NCBI GenBank assembly: GCA_038093515.1
Contig: JBBPSI010000035.1
Location: 104,303-168,302, forward strand
Direction of reading: 5' to 3'
DNA from: Butyriboletus loyo
Taxonomy: Eukaryota; Basidiomycota; Agaricomycetes; Boletales; Boletaceae
DNA: 64,000 bases
Below the pieces are notes generated by a model. The model did no database searches. It worked only from the letters and a program-made list of their open reading frames with translations, and was not told the origin of the DNA. This document shows, in pieces, positions 34,601 to 48,599 of the stretch (positions are counted from its first letter, which is position 1; each line of letters starts with the position of its first letter). The translations under genes were made by a program, and so were the position numbers.

Positions 34601-36057
34601 TGCCTGTCGCCAACGTCTGGCAAGTTGCGAGGTGCTCAGTGACGACTTTTGTCCGTCATGCTTACTTTTCGAGTGGGCGAGCGTGCGAGGGACTGTCAAA
34701 GCACAGGCTCTCATCGAGTGCCAGGACGACGCATGTGATCTTGAGTAGATCTACGTGGAGGTCCGCGGAAGATTCACGCCTGCGACGCGTTCCACATGGA
34801 TATCTTGCGATGTGGACGGAGTCGGAGCAGTCGGGCTGATCAGCGTGGACTTGATCTGGGGCGGTGGGAAGTGGCGAAATGTACATAACTCCGCTGTTTT
34901 ATTGCTATGGCGTGATTTAGTAGAGGATGAACGGTCGCTGTGTCCCACGATTGTGATTGAGTGTCCGATGAATTGCGGGTGGTGCAGCGTACTTCGATGT
35001 GGTTGCAGGCGCGAGTGGCACTGGCATGTGGAGGCGGGGCAGAATCAGAGAAGATCTGAAAAGGGGGAGAACGGAAAGCGAATCTGAGGGAGCACATGGG
35101 AGCGAGGTACGTCGCGAGGATGAGCGACAAAGTACCAACGGACGACGAGAGCCGGTCTATCGGAAGAAGAGGTCGGCCGACTGAAATCCGCCATTCTGAA
35201 CGTGGTCTGTGAACGCTTCGGCGGATCATAAACGATACGGTGTACCGAAGCGGGAGGAGAGGGACGAGGAGAGCTGATGAGTCCGGTATGCCCTCTGCCG
35301 CACTGGAGACGTCTGGTGGCGAGTTCGAAGAAGCACGTTCGTCTGGATCTGGGAGAGGGAGACACATGGCAAGATCTGAGAGAAAGACAAGACACGATGC
35401 AGAGTGAATTAATGTCCGACAAGGCAAGCAGACTTGGATCGTCATGCGACGAAGCAAGAGAGAAGAAAAAGAAAAAGAAAAAAAAGAAAGAACAGTGAGC
35501 CGAACACGCAAACCGGGGCGAGGCAAACAAGCGAGACATTGGACGACACGAGGACACTCTCTGACTAGGAGGAGACTCTCGGGAGAGTTTCCCAGAAAGG
35601 CAAGTCACCCGGCACGATGGCGAATCGTTTGAAGAAGCAGCACATAAAAGGGAAAAAGAAAGCAACGGATTGCGTCAGGGAGTGAGGTCGAGCGAGGGTG
35701 GAATAGAGGTATTTGGGGGTCACGGTACGTCCATGAACGGGTCTGCCACGCATGAATTTTTATTTTTCTTCCGGCAGATAATGTAATTTATTTACAGTGG
35801 AAATGACGGTAAGGATTTATTTATGTATGCGAGGGGGTGCCTTTTTGTGAGAGATTGGGTTCATCAGATCCCACCGAGTTTCTGCTCCTACTTACTACGG
35901 AGACGCCTCAGCTTGGGTTGCTTGTCTGAATGGCCCAATCAAATTCATCTCTGATCCTCTTTATAACTTCCTCCCCGTCCTTCGCTCTCTCCGTCCCCGC
36001 TCACCCTCCTCCCCGTCCTACGCTCCATCCGTCTGCTCTCCTCCTCGATCATCCCTG
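28641..36057. other. Gene-poor 7.4-kb region
   Basis: Unlike its surroundings, this stretch gives no recognisable protein even when short exons are joined by eye. Several frames of 100-230 codons exist on both strands but look like chance: for example the minus-strand frame 34840-35526 simply reads a purine-rich tract backwards. Seen instead are homopolymer and low-complexity tracts: a G run at 31201-31216, T runs near 30702 and 33698, and an AG-rich tract at 35450-35495. It may be a long upstream regulatory region, and/or carry non-coding RNA, for the gene at 36058. Confidence 0.5.
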
Positions 36058-37377
36058 ATGTCCTTGGATCATTTCCCCATGTTTGCCGAGCGTCGCTTTC
36101 AACCGAGCGAGAGGTCCTCCTACCCGGTTCATGATCACCTCATTCCTTCCACCTCCGCGTGGTCTTACTCTTCTAGGGCCTCCCCCGACACCCACACCGC
36201 ATTCCCGCAGCACATTCCGTCGTCCTGGAACACCACGCACTACTCCGCCTGGTCCACGCCTTCCGTCACCTACTCGTCCCCCCCGCCTCCCTCCCCTCCC
36301 CCGTACGTCGCTATAAATTCCGGTTACCGTCACTCAGCCTTCGCCCTCTTCCATCACACCGATCTCCCTCCATCCTCTTCCCGGCCAATCATCCCTTCCA
36401 TACACCCCTCCCTCTCTTCCTCTTTATCACCAACGACGTCCTCCGCCCGTTCAGCTCAAAATAGCTTATCCTCTATCACCCCCAATCCAAAGTACGACTC
36501 CAATCCCTGGGGCGATGGGCTCTACACTATCGATGATCCGGAAACCGCATCAAACTCCGAACGGCCTGTAAGCAGTGTGGCTACATCCCCTTCAGCACGC
36601 GCCTCTTCCATCGCTTCTTCTGTCAGCATTCCCCCAGTCAAACTAGAGCCCGAGGACTCTGTCGCCGCAGACTGCTTTGTCATGGAATTCTCCGCCTCAA
36701 CCCCTGCTGCCCAGGCCAGTAGCTCTCTCGCTCCCCCGACAGAAGTCCCTCTTCGCGCCACACAGGCCAGCAAGGCGATGCGTAAGATGATGGGTGTCTT
36801 CCGCCTCAATCCTTTTTCGATGCACGAAAGTGCTGGTCAGCCTACCACAACTTGGACTGGCGAGGAGGCTGGTCCGCTCGAGGAGGAGCCGCAGATGTTT
36901 GAGTTCCAGCTCGACTTGCCAGGCTACGAGCGCGCGCCCAGCAATCCCGTACAACCGCAGCCTACTTCCTCAAACAACGTCGACGGCAACCTTGACGACT
37001 CCGGAAGTTGGCCGGAATGTAATGAACCGTCCTTGCATTATTCAACCGCCTCCCATGCCGGCTGGCTCGGAAATGACTCCATGGCGTCTTATACCCTACC
37101 CTCGGTGCGACCCTATAGCCCGCATCCGCCACTCCACTCGCCGTCACCGTCTTCTGTCTCGCCTCGCAGAACTCCTTTAGATAATCCTTCGTCAGACGTA
37201 AGCTTGGTCTCGCATCTTTGATAAAATCCCGTTGACCGCTTTGTGTAGTACGCTTCTTCGTATACGCTGCCCATGCCAAGTAGCTGCGCTACTTCCATCG
37301 ACAACCTTCCATCCATCTCAACGATGGCCCGACGGTGGTCAAATACGACGAACCTCCAACACCCCTTCATGTTATAG
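36058..37377 (+). CDS. Ser/Pro-rich low-complexity protein
   Basis: Two exons (36058-37197 and 37249-37377) give 422 residues in one frame. The second exon repeats a SYTLP motif also found at the end of the first, which supports the splice. Composition is extreme: long Ser, Pro, Thr and His stretches (residues 1-170 and 290-420). One more ordered block at about residues 225-300 (KAMRKMMGVFRLNPFSMH ... GPLEEEPQMFEFQLDL) looks like a conserved core. There is no signal peptide or membrane segment. I do not recognise a family with certainty; a nuclear regulator with disordered arms is one possibility, judged only from composition and from its isolation in gene-poor DNA. Confidence 0.65.
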
Positions 37378-40300
37378 ACTTGCAGCACGACCCGTGTCCC
37401 TCGTCGCTCCAGATAGTCGTCAGAAGCATTCTCGCCAAAGCCACATACAGTGTATCATCATACCACCGTCTCCGCTGTCGTGTTATTCTATGCCTCGCAG
37501 GCCGCTCCACGTCGTTAGAGATACTTTGCTATTCCCTGTCTTGATGTCTTGTTCTGCTCTTCTTGGGTATCATGGACAACTCCCGCATCCGATAGCTCAA
37601 CGGGTTGGAACGCATGTAGTATAAAGCAAATCATACATACATTACATACGCATCGTGTTACAATTTTGCATACCATCACGCCGTCCCCTATCGTTTATCA
37701 GTTGCCCATCGCCGCCGAATGCATGCCGAGTCACAAACACCCTCAGCCACTCCCTTCCAGACCCGGATTTCATTTCGCATCGCTTCGGTCGTGCTTTATT
37801 TTATTTTTTGCTAGTCTTCTAGGGGATGTGCGGATAATGATTCATTACGTACGCGCGCGATAACGTCAGCAATCGATTGCAGGATCCACGCTTTTTTTCT
37901 GATCGGCTCGATAACTCAACACGAAACGAGTCGGTCGAACGTCTCCAGTACGCCCCACGCCGAAGAAGAAAAAAAAAAAAAAAAGCGAGAAGCGCCTGGG
38001 ACAATCGAACGTGATCCGGATTCGCCCCCGTATCGCCCAAGCCTCAGTCCCGCCCAAGATCTTTCGTCTTTGCAACGTGCATATGAACTGAACCCGCTGA
38101 ACGTGGACGTGCGGTCGATGAGCGCTTGAGCCACGTTCTGATGGAAAGAGGTAGGGGGGGATACCGACCGTCCTTCGTTGGGACATGAAATTCGGCGTAA
38201 TTATGGCATTTTTCATATTCTTTTTGCGTCGCGACCATCGTGTCGGTGATCGCGCGTCGTCTGGTTGGTTGCTACACGGTGGGTGGGGGTTTCGTGACTC
38301 GGGCTGAAGTCGTGCTCGTTGTCCTGATCTGAGATGGACAGGAACAGGGCCCGTAGGGCTCGTTCAGCCCGGTGGCCACTCGAAGGGGAAAAGAAAGAAG
38401 GTGATATGAATACATAAACAAAGGTACGCCATTGATAAATTTGATAGGGGCAGGTGCGAGTTCGAGAACCCTCGGCGACGTCGTCCGACGGTCGTCTTTT
38501 GTCTACGTACCCCCTGCACCAACGGCGAGCTTGGCACGTGTCGACAAGGTGACAAGGTCGGTCCGCACCATACAATCATTGCACCCGGCGCGAAATGCAG
38601 CCCTGGTTGACACATCCTTTTTTATTGTTTATTTCTTTTTTATTTTTTTGATGCGGGCGCGCGCATTTGAATCGAATGCGGATAGGTGGCGAAGCTGTAC
38701 ATGCGGCGTACATGGTACATACGTCGCTGCCCCTCACGGACGTCTTTTCCATCTCTCGATCGCGTGACCGCCGAGTTTTCTGATGCGCAAGCGAGGTCGC
38801 GCTTCTGGGATCCACCCCAGCTGGTCTCCGAAGACCCCAATTTTATATAATTGTTGTCATGTCCCTCGTGTCCATGCACATATATTTCCGACCGGCGGCG
38901 CGGCGATCCATAGACCCAAGGCGCGGCGGAAGACGCAAGTCGTGGATTGATGCCCGCCGAACAGATCTTTGTAAACCACGATGATCGTAGCACCTCGTTA
39001 TAGGGTTCATATGTGATAATGACAGCACCATGCATTGTCGAGGTGGTTGTGATCATGGAACTCGGACCGTCCGGAAACATGATATTACTTATTGATGCCC
39101 GATGAGCGACCGAAAAGAAGTTTGATGCCTTGTCCGAGGATGTCGTCACGAGGTCGAGGCTTTGTTCTACGATGGGGTATAGTGCCGTTGACGTGACATG
39201 CATTGCATGCAAGAGCCCGTTCGACGTGCCGTTCTCGGTGTCGTTCAGAATGACCCTCGTGGCACGCCGGCATGGACGCATCACCGTGACAGATCTGACT
39301 CGACACATCGTACATCCCTGTCGTCAAGAGACACGACACGAGCAGAGGGGATTATGTGACGGCACAAAAAAAACCGCTCCAAAGCGGATAATCTCTGTTC
39401 AACCGCACTTCCGAGCGAGACGGCACACACATGATCGCCGCGCTTGGATGATAGATAGGGTTTGTGGGCGTTGCCTTAGCTCCGGGTCCGGGACGAGCCC
39501 TGCCGGATGAACCGAACGAAGAGAGTGGCATGTGTGTCTCCGTTGGACCTGCGGAGGGCGTGGCGAGTTCAACTCAGCGTGGGTTCCACATCGCTAATCA
39601 GTCACGACAGGATCTTTGAAATTGATGATTGGCCTTGCGGCGCCGCTGTGTCCCGAAGGGACGAACGTATCTGGATCTCTATAGCTTGCCGAGTGGCTGG
39701 ATCGCCCAGACTCCAGGCCACGCTACTTCACTTCTGGTCTTCATAGAAAAAAAAAAAAGGATGATGCCAAGATGTCAGAGTTTATTAAGTTGTACAGTCA
39801 GGAAGCCTGCGTACACTAGGGAACCTGTGTCTCCGCTTTGCGAGAACGCTAAATTCTGCGGGGTAGGATGTTTCTTCTCAGATGAGTAGAAGAGAGTTTT
39901 CGTCGGGGGCGAATTTTGTGCGGGCTTGACACGCTCATCCCTTGGATCCGAGTTTCGTTATGGAGATAATTTGATCAACATGCGGCACGATATGGCCGCC
40001 CTGGACCTGCTTGGTCTAGCTAGGCACGAATGAAACGGAATGAGACCAAGTTGAGTGGGTGTTCTTCCCCCAAGGCGATAAGTTGTCTGATCAGACAAAG
40101 GTGGATGCCTCGAGTGGCACCAAAAATTCGGCAGCGCGTTGCGGACATGATTGGCTCGAGTGAATAGACACCGAACAGTGGTAAACTCTATCAGCGATCA
40201 ATGCGGGTGTGAGACAAAGCTAGTCGGTGGATCTGAATCACGAGATGAGTACCTACGCCTCAAGGTCAACGGAGACGTAATGAAGACATACAGTGAGGAG

Positions 40301-41237
40301 TCGTTTAGCTGGAGGTTGTATGTTCTGCCTGGTGTTACCCACGGAGGTGGGAACATCTCCGTCTGAGCGGCCGTAGTGCTGCGATGTAGATTCGGCGGAT
40401 AGCCGGAGCTAGCAATGAACTGCGTTCAAATATCAGTTCGTACCGATGTCAGTCTGGATCTGCTTCAGGGGGTGACGACCAAGTACGCCTTGGCTGTGAA
40501 CGGTGCACGGGACGAGAAGGGTGATGAGTCGAAAGAGAGCAGTGGGGGGTCACCAGCGGTTGGATCGGAATATAAAAAAAAAGAAAACCGAGAATTGCAT
40601 GGAGCGTGACTCGGGGCGCGCGGCAGAGGTTAGGCGGCCTGTTATAAAGCGTGCCTCCCCCTCTCCCCCACTCACACCTCGCTTCCCCGCGTCCTCACCT
40701 TCAAGCCGATGGTGACTCTGTTTTCTCCAAGGAAATGGGACCAGACGAATGCGGAATCACCTCGTTGATAGGATACAGGCGATAAGCAGGCGAAACCAGG
40801 GAATGCCAGCCGTGTAGGCGGTCGTCGGTTTGAAGTCCGAAACCGCACCCGGACTTCCGAGGTGTTCCGCGCGCAGGGACCTCCACATTGACCGTCTCCG
40901 AGCTGGGAATCGAGATGCCTTGCAGAACACGGTTCATGTAGGGGTCATCGATTGACTTGTGGAGCGTTTGGACGTGGCGACGCTCGTTATTCGAGGAGGT
41001 GGTCTGATGGGGGGAGTGTACGGTTCGACGGACCGACTTCCGGCATTGTTACTAAAAAGGCAAGTGTGAGGTGACCCCACGCGACTGCCACGAGAGCCGA
41101 GAAGTGTCAAGCAACCACGCGAGCCGACGGTCGAGATCATCCACACTAACAGAGCGAGCCATAACGTCCTCATCCTCTCCATCCATATCCACACATTCCG
41201 TACACTAGATATCCCTCCCTCCTCAAAATCCGCTTCG
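37378..41237. other. Gene-poor 3.9-kb region
   Basis: No supported gene on either strand. Low-complexity tracts include a run of 16 A near 37970 and a T-rich tract at 38618-38650. Frames up to 222 codons (minus, 38640-39308) have no recognisable motif and odd composition. The last few hundred bases are the likely promoter of the phosphodiesterase gene. Confidence 0.5.
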
Positions 41238-43370
41238 ATGCTCGATAATGAGGAATACGCCCACGGTAGACGGAGGAGCGTCGACGTCGGTGGTTTAGCG
41301 CTCGCACTCGAAAACCAGGGTTTAGGACATGGCTGGGGCGGTTGGGACCAAGTACGGCAGGGGGAGACCCGGTGCGTTCATATTTTAATCACACTTTCCC
41401 TTCCTAATGCACCTCTTCAGCTACGCAGAATTGCTCTACGAAATGTATACCCAGACACAGACAACCGTCATCCACCACGATACCGATCCGTACGTTTCCC
41501 TCTACCACTCCCTCTTCTCATCCCAGCCGACATATCTTCTAGGTTTCCGATCAAGATCCCTCCAGAAACTCGCACCCGCCTGATCCGTGGACTTGATAGC
41601 TGGCACTTTGAACCTCACAAACTGCCCGACGATGAGGCCCTATTCTGTGCCCAGATTCTCTTCGAGGGTTTGTTTCAGATGGAAAACATGCAAAACGACA
41701 CCGGCGTTTCTCTCAGTCAGTCTGCCATCTGTCTTGTTACGTTTCATGTGCCACCTCATGCGTTGATGACACAGATGACATATCCGTCTTCCTGAAGCAT
41801 CTTCGACGTCTGTATTGCGGACGGAATTCTTATCACAATTTTCAACACGCTTTGGACGTCTTGCAAGCATGCCAGGCTTTCCTGTGTGCTGCAGGCGCTG
41901 TACCTCCGACCTCCATCCTCTGCTGCGATGGCGGCCCTTGGCGGCCGGATAAGAGAGAAGGCCGCCTTGTGTCCAGCCTCGGAAACATTGACATCTTTAC
42001 CCTCTATATCGCGGCCATCGGCCACGACGTCGGTCACCCTGGTTTTACAAACCTGTTTATGGTCAGTCTATCGTGTGACCGAAACTCATGCGCGCCAACC
42101 CGTCATTGACGCTCGACCCCTAGAAAAATGCGGATGCGCCCCTATCAGCTGTGTTCGACGGAAAATCAGCTCTGGAGCACATGCATTATGCCATCCTCAT
42201 CCAAGTCATACGTCACCATGGTCTCGGCAGTTTGCTCGACCGACCGAATGGGGGACAAGTATTCCGAAAAATGCTTGCCGGTATCGTTCTCGCAACCGAT
42301 ATGGGTGTTCACTTTGAATTCATGAAGAATTTTGGACTCCTCTTGGCCGGCAAGGACTATCCTCTGAGCTACCGCAAGTTGCTGCTGTGTCAGGCGCTCA
42401 TCAAGTGCGCCGATATCAGCAATCCCGTAGGTTCTTGCGATATCCTCGGGATAGCATTTCACTCACCCGTGTGCCAGAGCCGACCACCGGGAGTATCACA
42501 CTATTGGGCGAATGCGCTGATGGCGGAATGGAACTGCCAGGCATCACTAGAAAGGCTGTGGCAGCTGCCACCCTCAGTACAGCCCTCGGAGACACCCCTG
42601 GCTCAAGTCCGAGGGCAAATTTTCTTCATTAGCACATTCGCCAAGCCTCTCCTCGATGTCACCGCGAAGGGTATCCCAGGTCAGAAATCAGCATTGTATC
42701 GTATGACACACCTCTGACGCTCACCGTGTCTCTAGAGATGCAGCAGTTCGCCGATCAATGTACATCGAATCTCGCCATGTGGGAGGCCCGATGCCTCGAG
42801 TTGACGTCTATGAAAGATGTGTCACCCCCATCCCCAAAGACGGTCGCACCTGCCCGATCGCCGGCGGACTTTCTCACATCGTTCCCTCTCGCATTACCCA
42901 CGTTTGTCCTGAGTTATCAGGACGATCAACATCCCGCCGGGGATTGGCACGCGTATCCACCATCCTCTCCATCCTCATCCTCATCCTCCGAACCGATCCC
43001 TGACAATCTACTTGGGGACCCATCGTCTCCACCTATATCCCCCTCGCCATCCATCGGCTCGGCTTCGTTCGTTCTCGCCTCTCGGTTCTCCTCGCCCAGC
43101 CTTTGCACGAATTCCACTACCACCACCAAGGAAGCCGCGGTGGCGATGCGAGCAGCATACGAAGCTGGCGTGCGCAAAAAGCGGAGTTTTTACAACCGAT
43201 ATTCTTGGACGGCGGACCCGAGTCCGGTGTCCTCTATGACGAACCTTCACGACGCAGGCCTTCCAAAGGCGATCGTGAGTCGTGTTACACATGTTGATAC
43301 CCCCAACGCTCCTTTTATTGCTGCTTCGCCCGGGGAGGAAACGCCTTGCACCGTTGGCTCGGTCCAATGA
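41238..43370 (+). CDS. 3',5'-cyclic nucleotide phosphodiesterase
   Basis: Class I cyclic-nucleotide phosphodiesterase that hydrolyses cAMP (or cGMP) and so ends PKA signalling. Seven exons (41238-41371, 41421-41489, 41543-41715, 41775-42061, 42124-42426, 42478-42679, 42736-43370) sum to 1803 nt, 600 residues in frame. The PDEase_I domain covers about residues 95-400: YHNFQHALDV at 145-154, the HD signature HDVGHPGFTN at about 209, HHGLGSLL, LATDMGVHFEF, and KCADISNP with a metal-binding Asp. The Gln-region helix reads EMQQFADQC. The C-terminal 200 residues are Ser/Pro-rich and disordered, a likely regulatory tail. The overall type resembles fungal high-affinity Pde2. It has its own promoter in the gene-poor DNA upstream. 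Confidence 0.92.
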
Positions 43371-43765
43371 CTATACCGTCTCGGTATGTATGTATTGGAT
43401 GTGGGAAACAAGTCGATCTGCGCACATATCTAAACGTCGGCGCGTGTTCATGTCGATCGGGAGAGATTTGGGCTTCTTTTTTTTTTTGGTGAGATTCTAA
43501 TTTAAACGCCCAGGTCATTTCTTTTCATTTTCCCGGTTCATACAAGGTTGAGTTTGCGGCATTGACCCTTTTTTTCTCTCCTCTGTTGTTTTGCATAGCA
43601 AGTTTTTGCAGTCTCTCTTTTTTTCACACGCCAATGTATCATTGTTAACGGTTCATGATTAGGAATGATTAGCATGACCATTTCTTGTTGACCCATGCGT
43701 AATAACGAAGTAGACATGACGTTCTAGCAGTACTTGGTACAAAGTCGGGCGAGTGCAAGTGGACG
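43371..43765. other. Intergenic, convergent 3' ends
   Basis: 395 bases between two facing 3' ends. It holds T-rich runs at 43477-43490, 43569-43578 and 43617-43624, compatible with 3' untranslated sequence. No gene seen. Confidence 0.5.
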
Positions 43766-45052
43766 TCAAGTGGCTTTTCTCTCGACCTTGTCCAAAAACT
43801 GGAGGAGTGCTGCGATCACTTGATCGGGCGTCTCCTGTTGTACCCAATGTCCCGCTCCCTCGATTAACACGACGTCATCGCTCTGCATCCCAAAGAGGTG
43901 TCTCATCTTCTCCACAGCACCGGGCATCTGGTATACCCCCCAATCACGCGCACCAGAAACGAACGCGGCAGGAATGCACACTCTCCGCTCCGAGAGCGCG
44001 ATAAGCTCATCTACCCGCTCCGCTGGCGGCGGCGAGAGCACCGACCGGTAATAATTGAGTCCACCCTGGAAGCCCGTACGAGCGAACTCGGACGCGTACA
44101 CCCCCCCAGCCTCGGTATCGTCCGAGGGCCATGTAAAGTGTGGATACCGGCTGGCATGCCGCTCGATGAGCTGTCGCATGTTCTCGTGTGTTGGCATGAC
44201 ATAGTACTCTGGGAGTGTGGCCAGATCACGTGCGATCGCGTTGATCGTTGGAGATGGGTTCGATGCAGAGGGGAGCGGATGCGTCGTGTTGCCCTCCCAG
44301 GCACCGCTTTTGAAGTGATAGTAGCCGCCGAGAAAGTGGTAGAGATCTTCCTGGCTGTCTCCGAGCATGTCTTTGTTGGCATTGCGGGTCGAAAAGTAAG
44401 CGGTGTAGTGCTTCCTGGGAGGAGCGAGGGATGTGAGGGCCGTGGAAACAGCCTGAGCGAGCGTTGTGAATGGTTGGTCTTTGGCGCTCGCGATATCGGC
44501 TAGATCGCCACGATCGGGGAGATGGGGGTATTGTGGTCGCTCCACTCCTGCGAAGGGAGCGCTCATGAAGACGACGGAGCGAAAGAGCTCTGGGTGAGCG
44601 GTGACACAGTGGCCAGCGATGGGGGATCCGAAGTCGTGGCCGACGAGCATGGTGACGGAGTCATGTTCGAGGGCTTTTACAAGGGAACAAATGTCCTCCA
44701 CGATGTTGAGGACGTGGAACGGTGCAATTGGGTCATCGTACTGGATCTGTTTGGCTGTCTCGTCGTGCTGTGCGACGGTGTGTCCGTACCCTCGCAGGTC
44801 GGGTGCAACGACATGATAGCCTCCATGGGCTGCAGAAAGGGGGCCAAGGACCTTACGCCATGAATATGCGAGCTCTGGAAAGCCATGCAGCAGTAGGATC
44901 AGGGGAAGTGACACGGGTTCGCTTGCGATAGGGGGGAAGGCCTCGATTATGTGTGTTCGTAAACCGTCCCTTTCGCCAAGGGACACGATACGTGAACGCA
45001 GTGTGTATCTCGGCTGGAGCTGATTCAGGTCCTGAAAACGATGCAGATCCAT
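43766..45052 (-). CDS. Epoxide hydrolase-like alpha/beta hydrolase
   Basis: An uninterrupted 428-residue frame, unusual in this intron-rich window. Seen: the oxyanion-hole motif HGFPE at residues 56-60, the nucleophile elbow GHDFGS with Asp140, a cap region with ring-opening tyrosine candidates (YFSTRNAN, YYHFKSGAW), the charge-relay Asp in SGARDWGVY and the His in GAGHWVQQE. This set fits soluble epoxide hydrolases, which open epoxides to diols; the Asp nucleophile also fits haloalkane dehalogenases, but HGFPE and the large cap favour epoxide hydrolase. No signal peptide or clear membrane anchor is seen, so it is probably cytosolic. It is divergent from GFA1, with 773 bases between the starts. 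Confidence 0.9.
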   Translation of the reverse strand: MDLHRFQDLNQLQPRYTLRSRIVSLGERDGLRTHIIEAFPPIASEPVSLPLILLLHGFPELAYSWRKVLGPLSAAHGGYHVVAPDLRGYGHTVAQHDETAKQIQYDDPIAPFHVLNIVEDICSLVKALEHDSVTMLVGHDFGSPIAGHCVTAHPELFRSVVFMSAPFAGVERPQYPHLPDRGDLADIASAKDQPFTTLAQAVSTALTSLAPPRKHYTAYFSTRNANKDMLGDSQEDLYHFLGGYYHFKSGAWEGNTTHPLPSASNPSPTINAIARDLATLPEYYVMPTHENMRQLIERHASRYPHFTWPSDDTEAGGVYASEFARTGFQGGLNYYRSVLSPPPAERVDELIALSERRVCIPAAFVSGARDWGVYQMPGAVEKMRHLFGMQSDDVVLIEGAGHWVQQETPDQVIAALLQFLDKVERKAT

Positions 45053-45825
45053 GATTGCACCTGGTACAAGGGGTGCTGGCCGTGGATATGTAGGGTCGGA
45101 GTTAGCCTAGCGCCGGGATATACTTGGACCTTGATCTCTGTTAGGGTGTTTGAGTGCTGTTATCTGAAACGGATAGCGACCTCTTGTTCGCAAGGCAAAC
45201 AGGAGTAAGCAAGTACGTACAAGAGCAGGCAGCCCGATGGCTCTTGTGGAGCGTTGACAGATAGGCCCCAAGATAAGGTTCTGGACTGTCGGGCTAGGCT
45301 TGGGCATGAGGAGGTCATTGGGCTCCAGAGAGTCACAATAACTCCACCCTGTGGGCGGATGTGTTGGCAAAGAAAAGCGGTAAGTGGAGCAAACGTATTT
45401 ATATTTAGTTTAGTGAGACAGGTCAGGATCAGAACAGTCTATTGGGGCCGGCCATCAAGCAGCTGACCTCAAGTGTGTTGATATCTCGCCTCGAAGAATT
45501 CGAAGAGAGATCGTGGTTATAGACGAGCTGGAGCTGGGGCACTCCGAGTGTCAGTTCAAGCAGGCGGTGTCCAGGTGACGACGATCAGGCAATCAAATTC
45601 ATCAGATTAGGAAGTCCATCAGACGGGCGCGTGTTTGGACTTGTTTGGCCGACCCTCAACCCAGAATGTACTACTTAAACTCTCCCATTGTGGTCCCTTG
45701 TCCTTCTCCCATCTTCATCTTCATCGTCCACCTTCACTCGATCTAAACGTACGTTTCCCGCCGTCTTTTCCCGCTCGCTCACCTTGTCCTTATCTTCATC
45801 AGGCCCCCAATCCTGGACCCTCGCA
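45053..45825. promoter_or_regulatory. Divergent promoter region, hydrolase/GFA1
   Basis: 773 bases between divergent starts. The stretch just before GFA1 (45690-45800) is pyrimidine-rich on the plus strand, as is usual for strongly expressed fungal genes. No specific factor site is claimed. Confidence 0.4.
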
Positions 45826-48263
<2,438 letters not shown>

Positions 48264-48599
48264 ATCTGAGGTAGCTACCAGTTTCATCTCCTTTGTGTAG
48301 AGCATGCATGGATACTACGCCCCGATAGCAACCCTCTGGACTTGGAAATATACTGTACACGCACGCCTCACGGACATGTTTCTGGTAGTCGATGATGGAC
48401 GATTTCGCATTTAATGGACGGTCTTTCATACTATAGCTCCGAAAAAAAAGAGATGGCTCGCTTCCCTTGCCCGCTCGCAGCTCTCCCGCCTGTATTCTCC
48501 AGGAGATATCAAATTCATCCGAGTCGCTGACTATAGGGAAAGTTCTATAAGTGTACCCCCGGATTGGGGTTAGGGGACCCAGTGACAGAGATTGCCCAC

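Noticed and set aside
34840..35526. 228-codon minus-strand open frame
   Set aside because: It reads through the complement of a purine-rich tract, giving Ser/Phe/Leu/Arg runs with no domain. No supporting splice structure or family resemblance.
38640..39308. 222-codon minus-strand open frame in the gene-poor region
   Set aside because: No recognisable motif and composition unlike the real genes here; it is the length expected by chance at this GC content.
43898..44503. 201-codon plus-strand frame
   Set aside because: Antisense shadow of the epoxide hydrolase gene.
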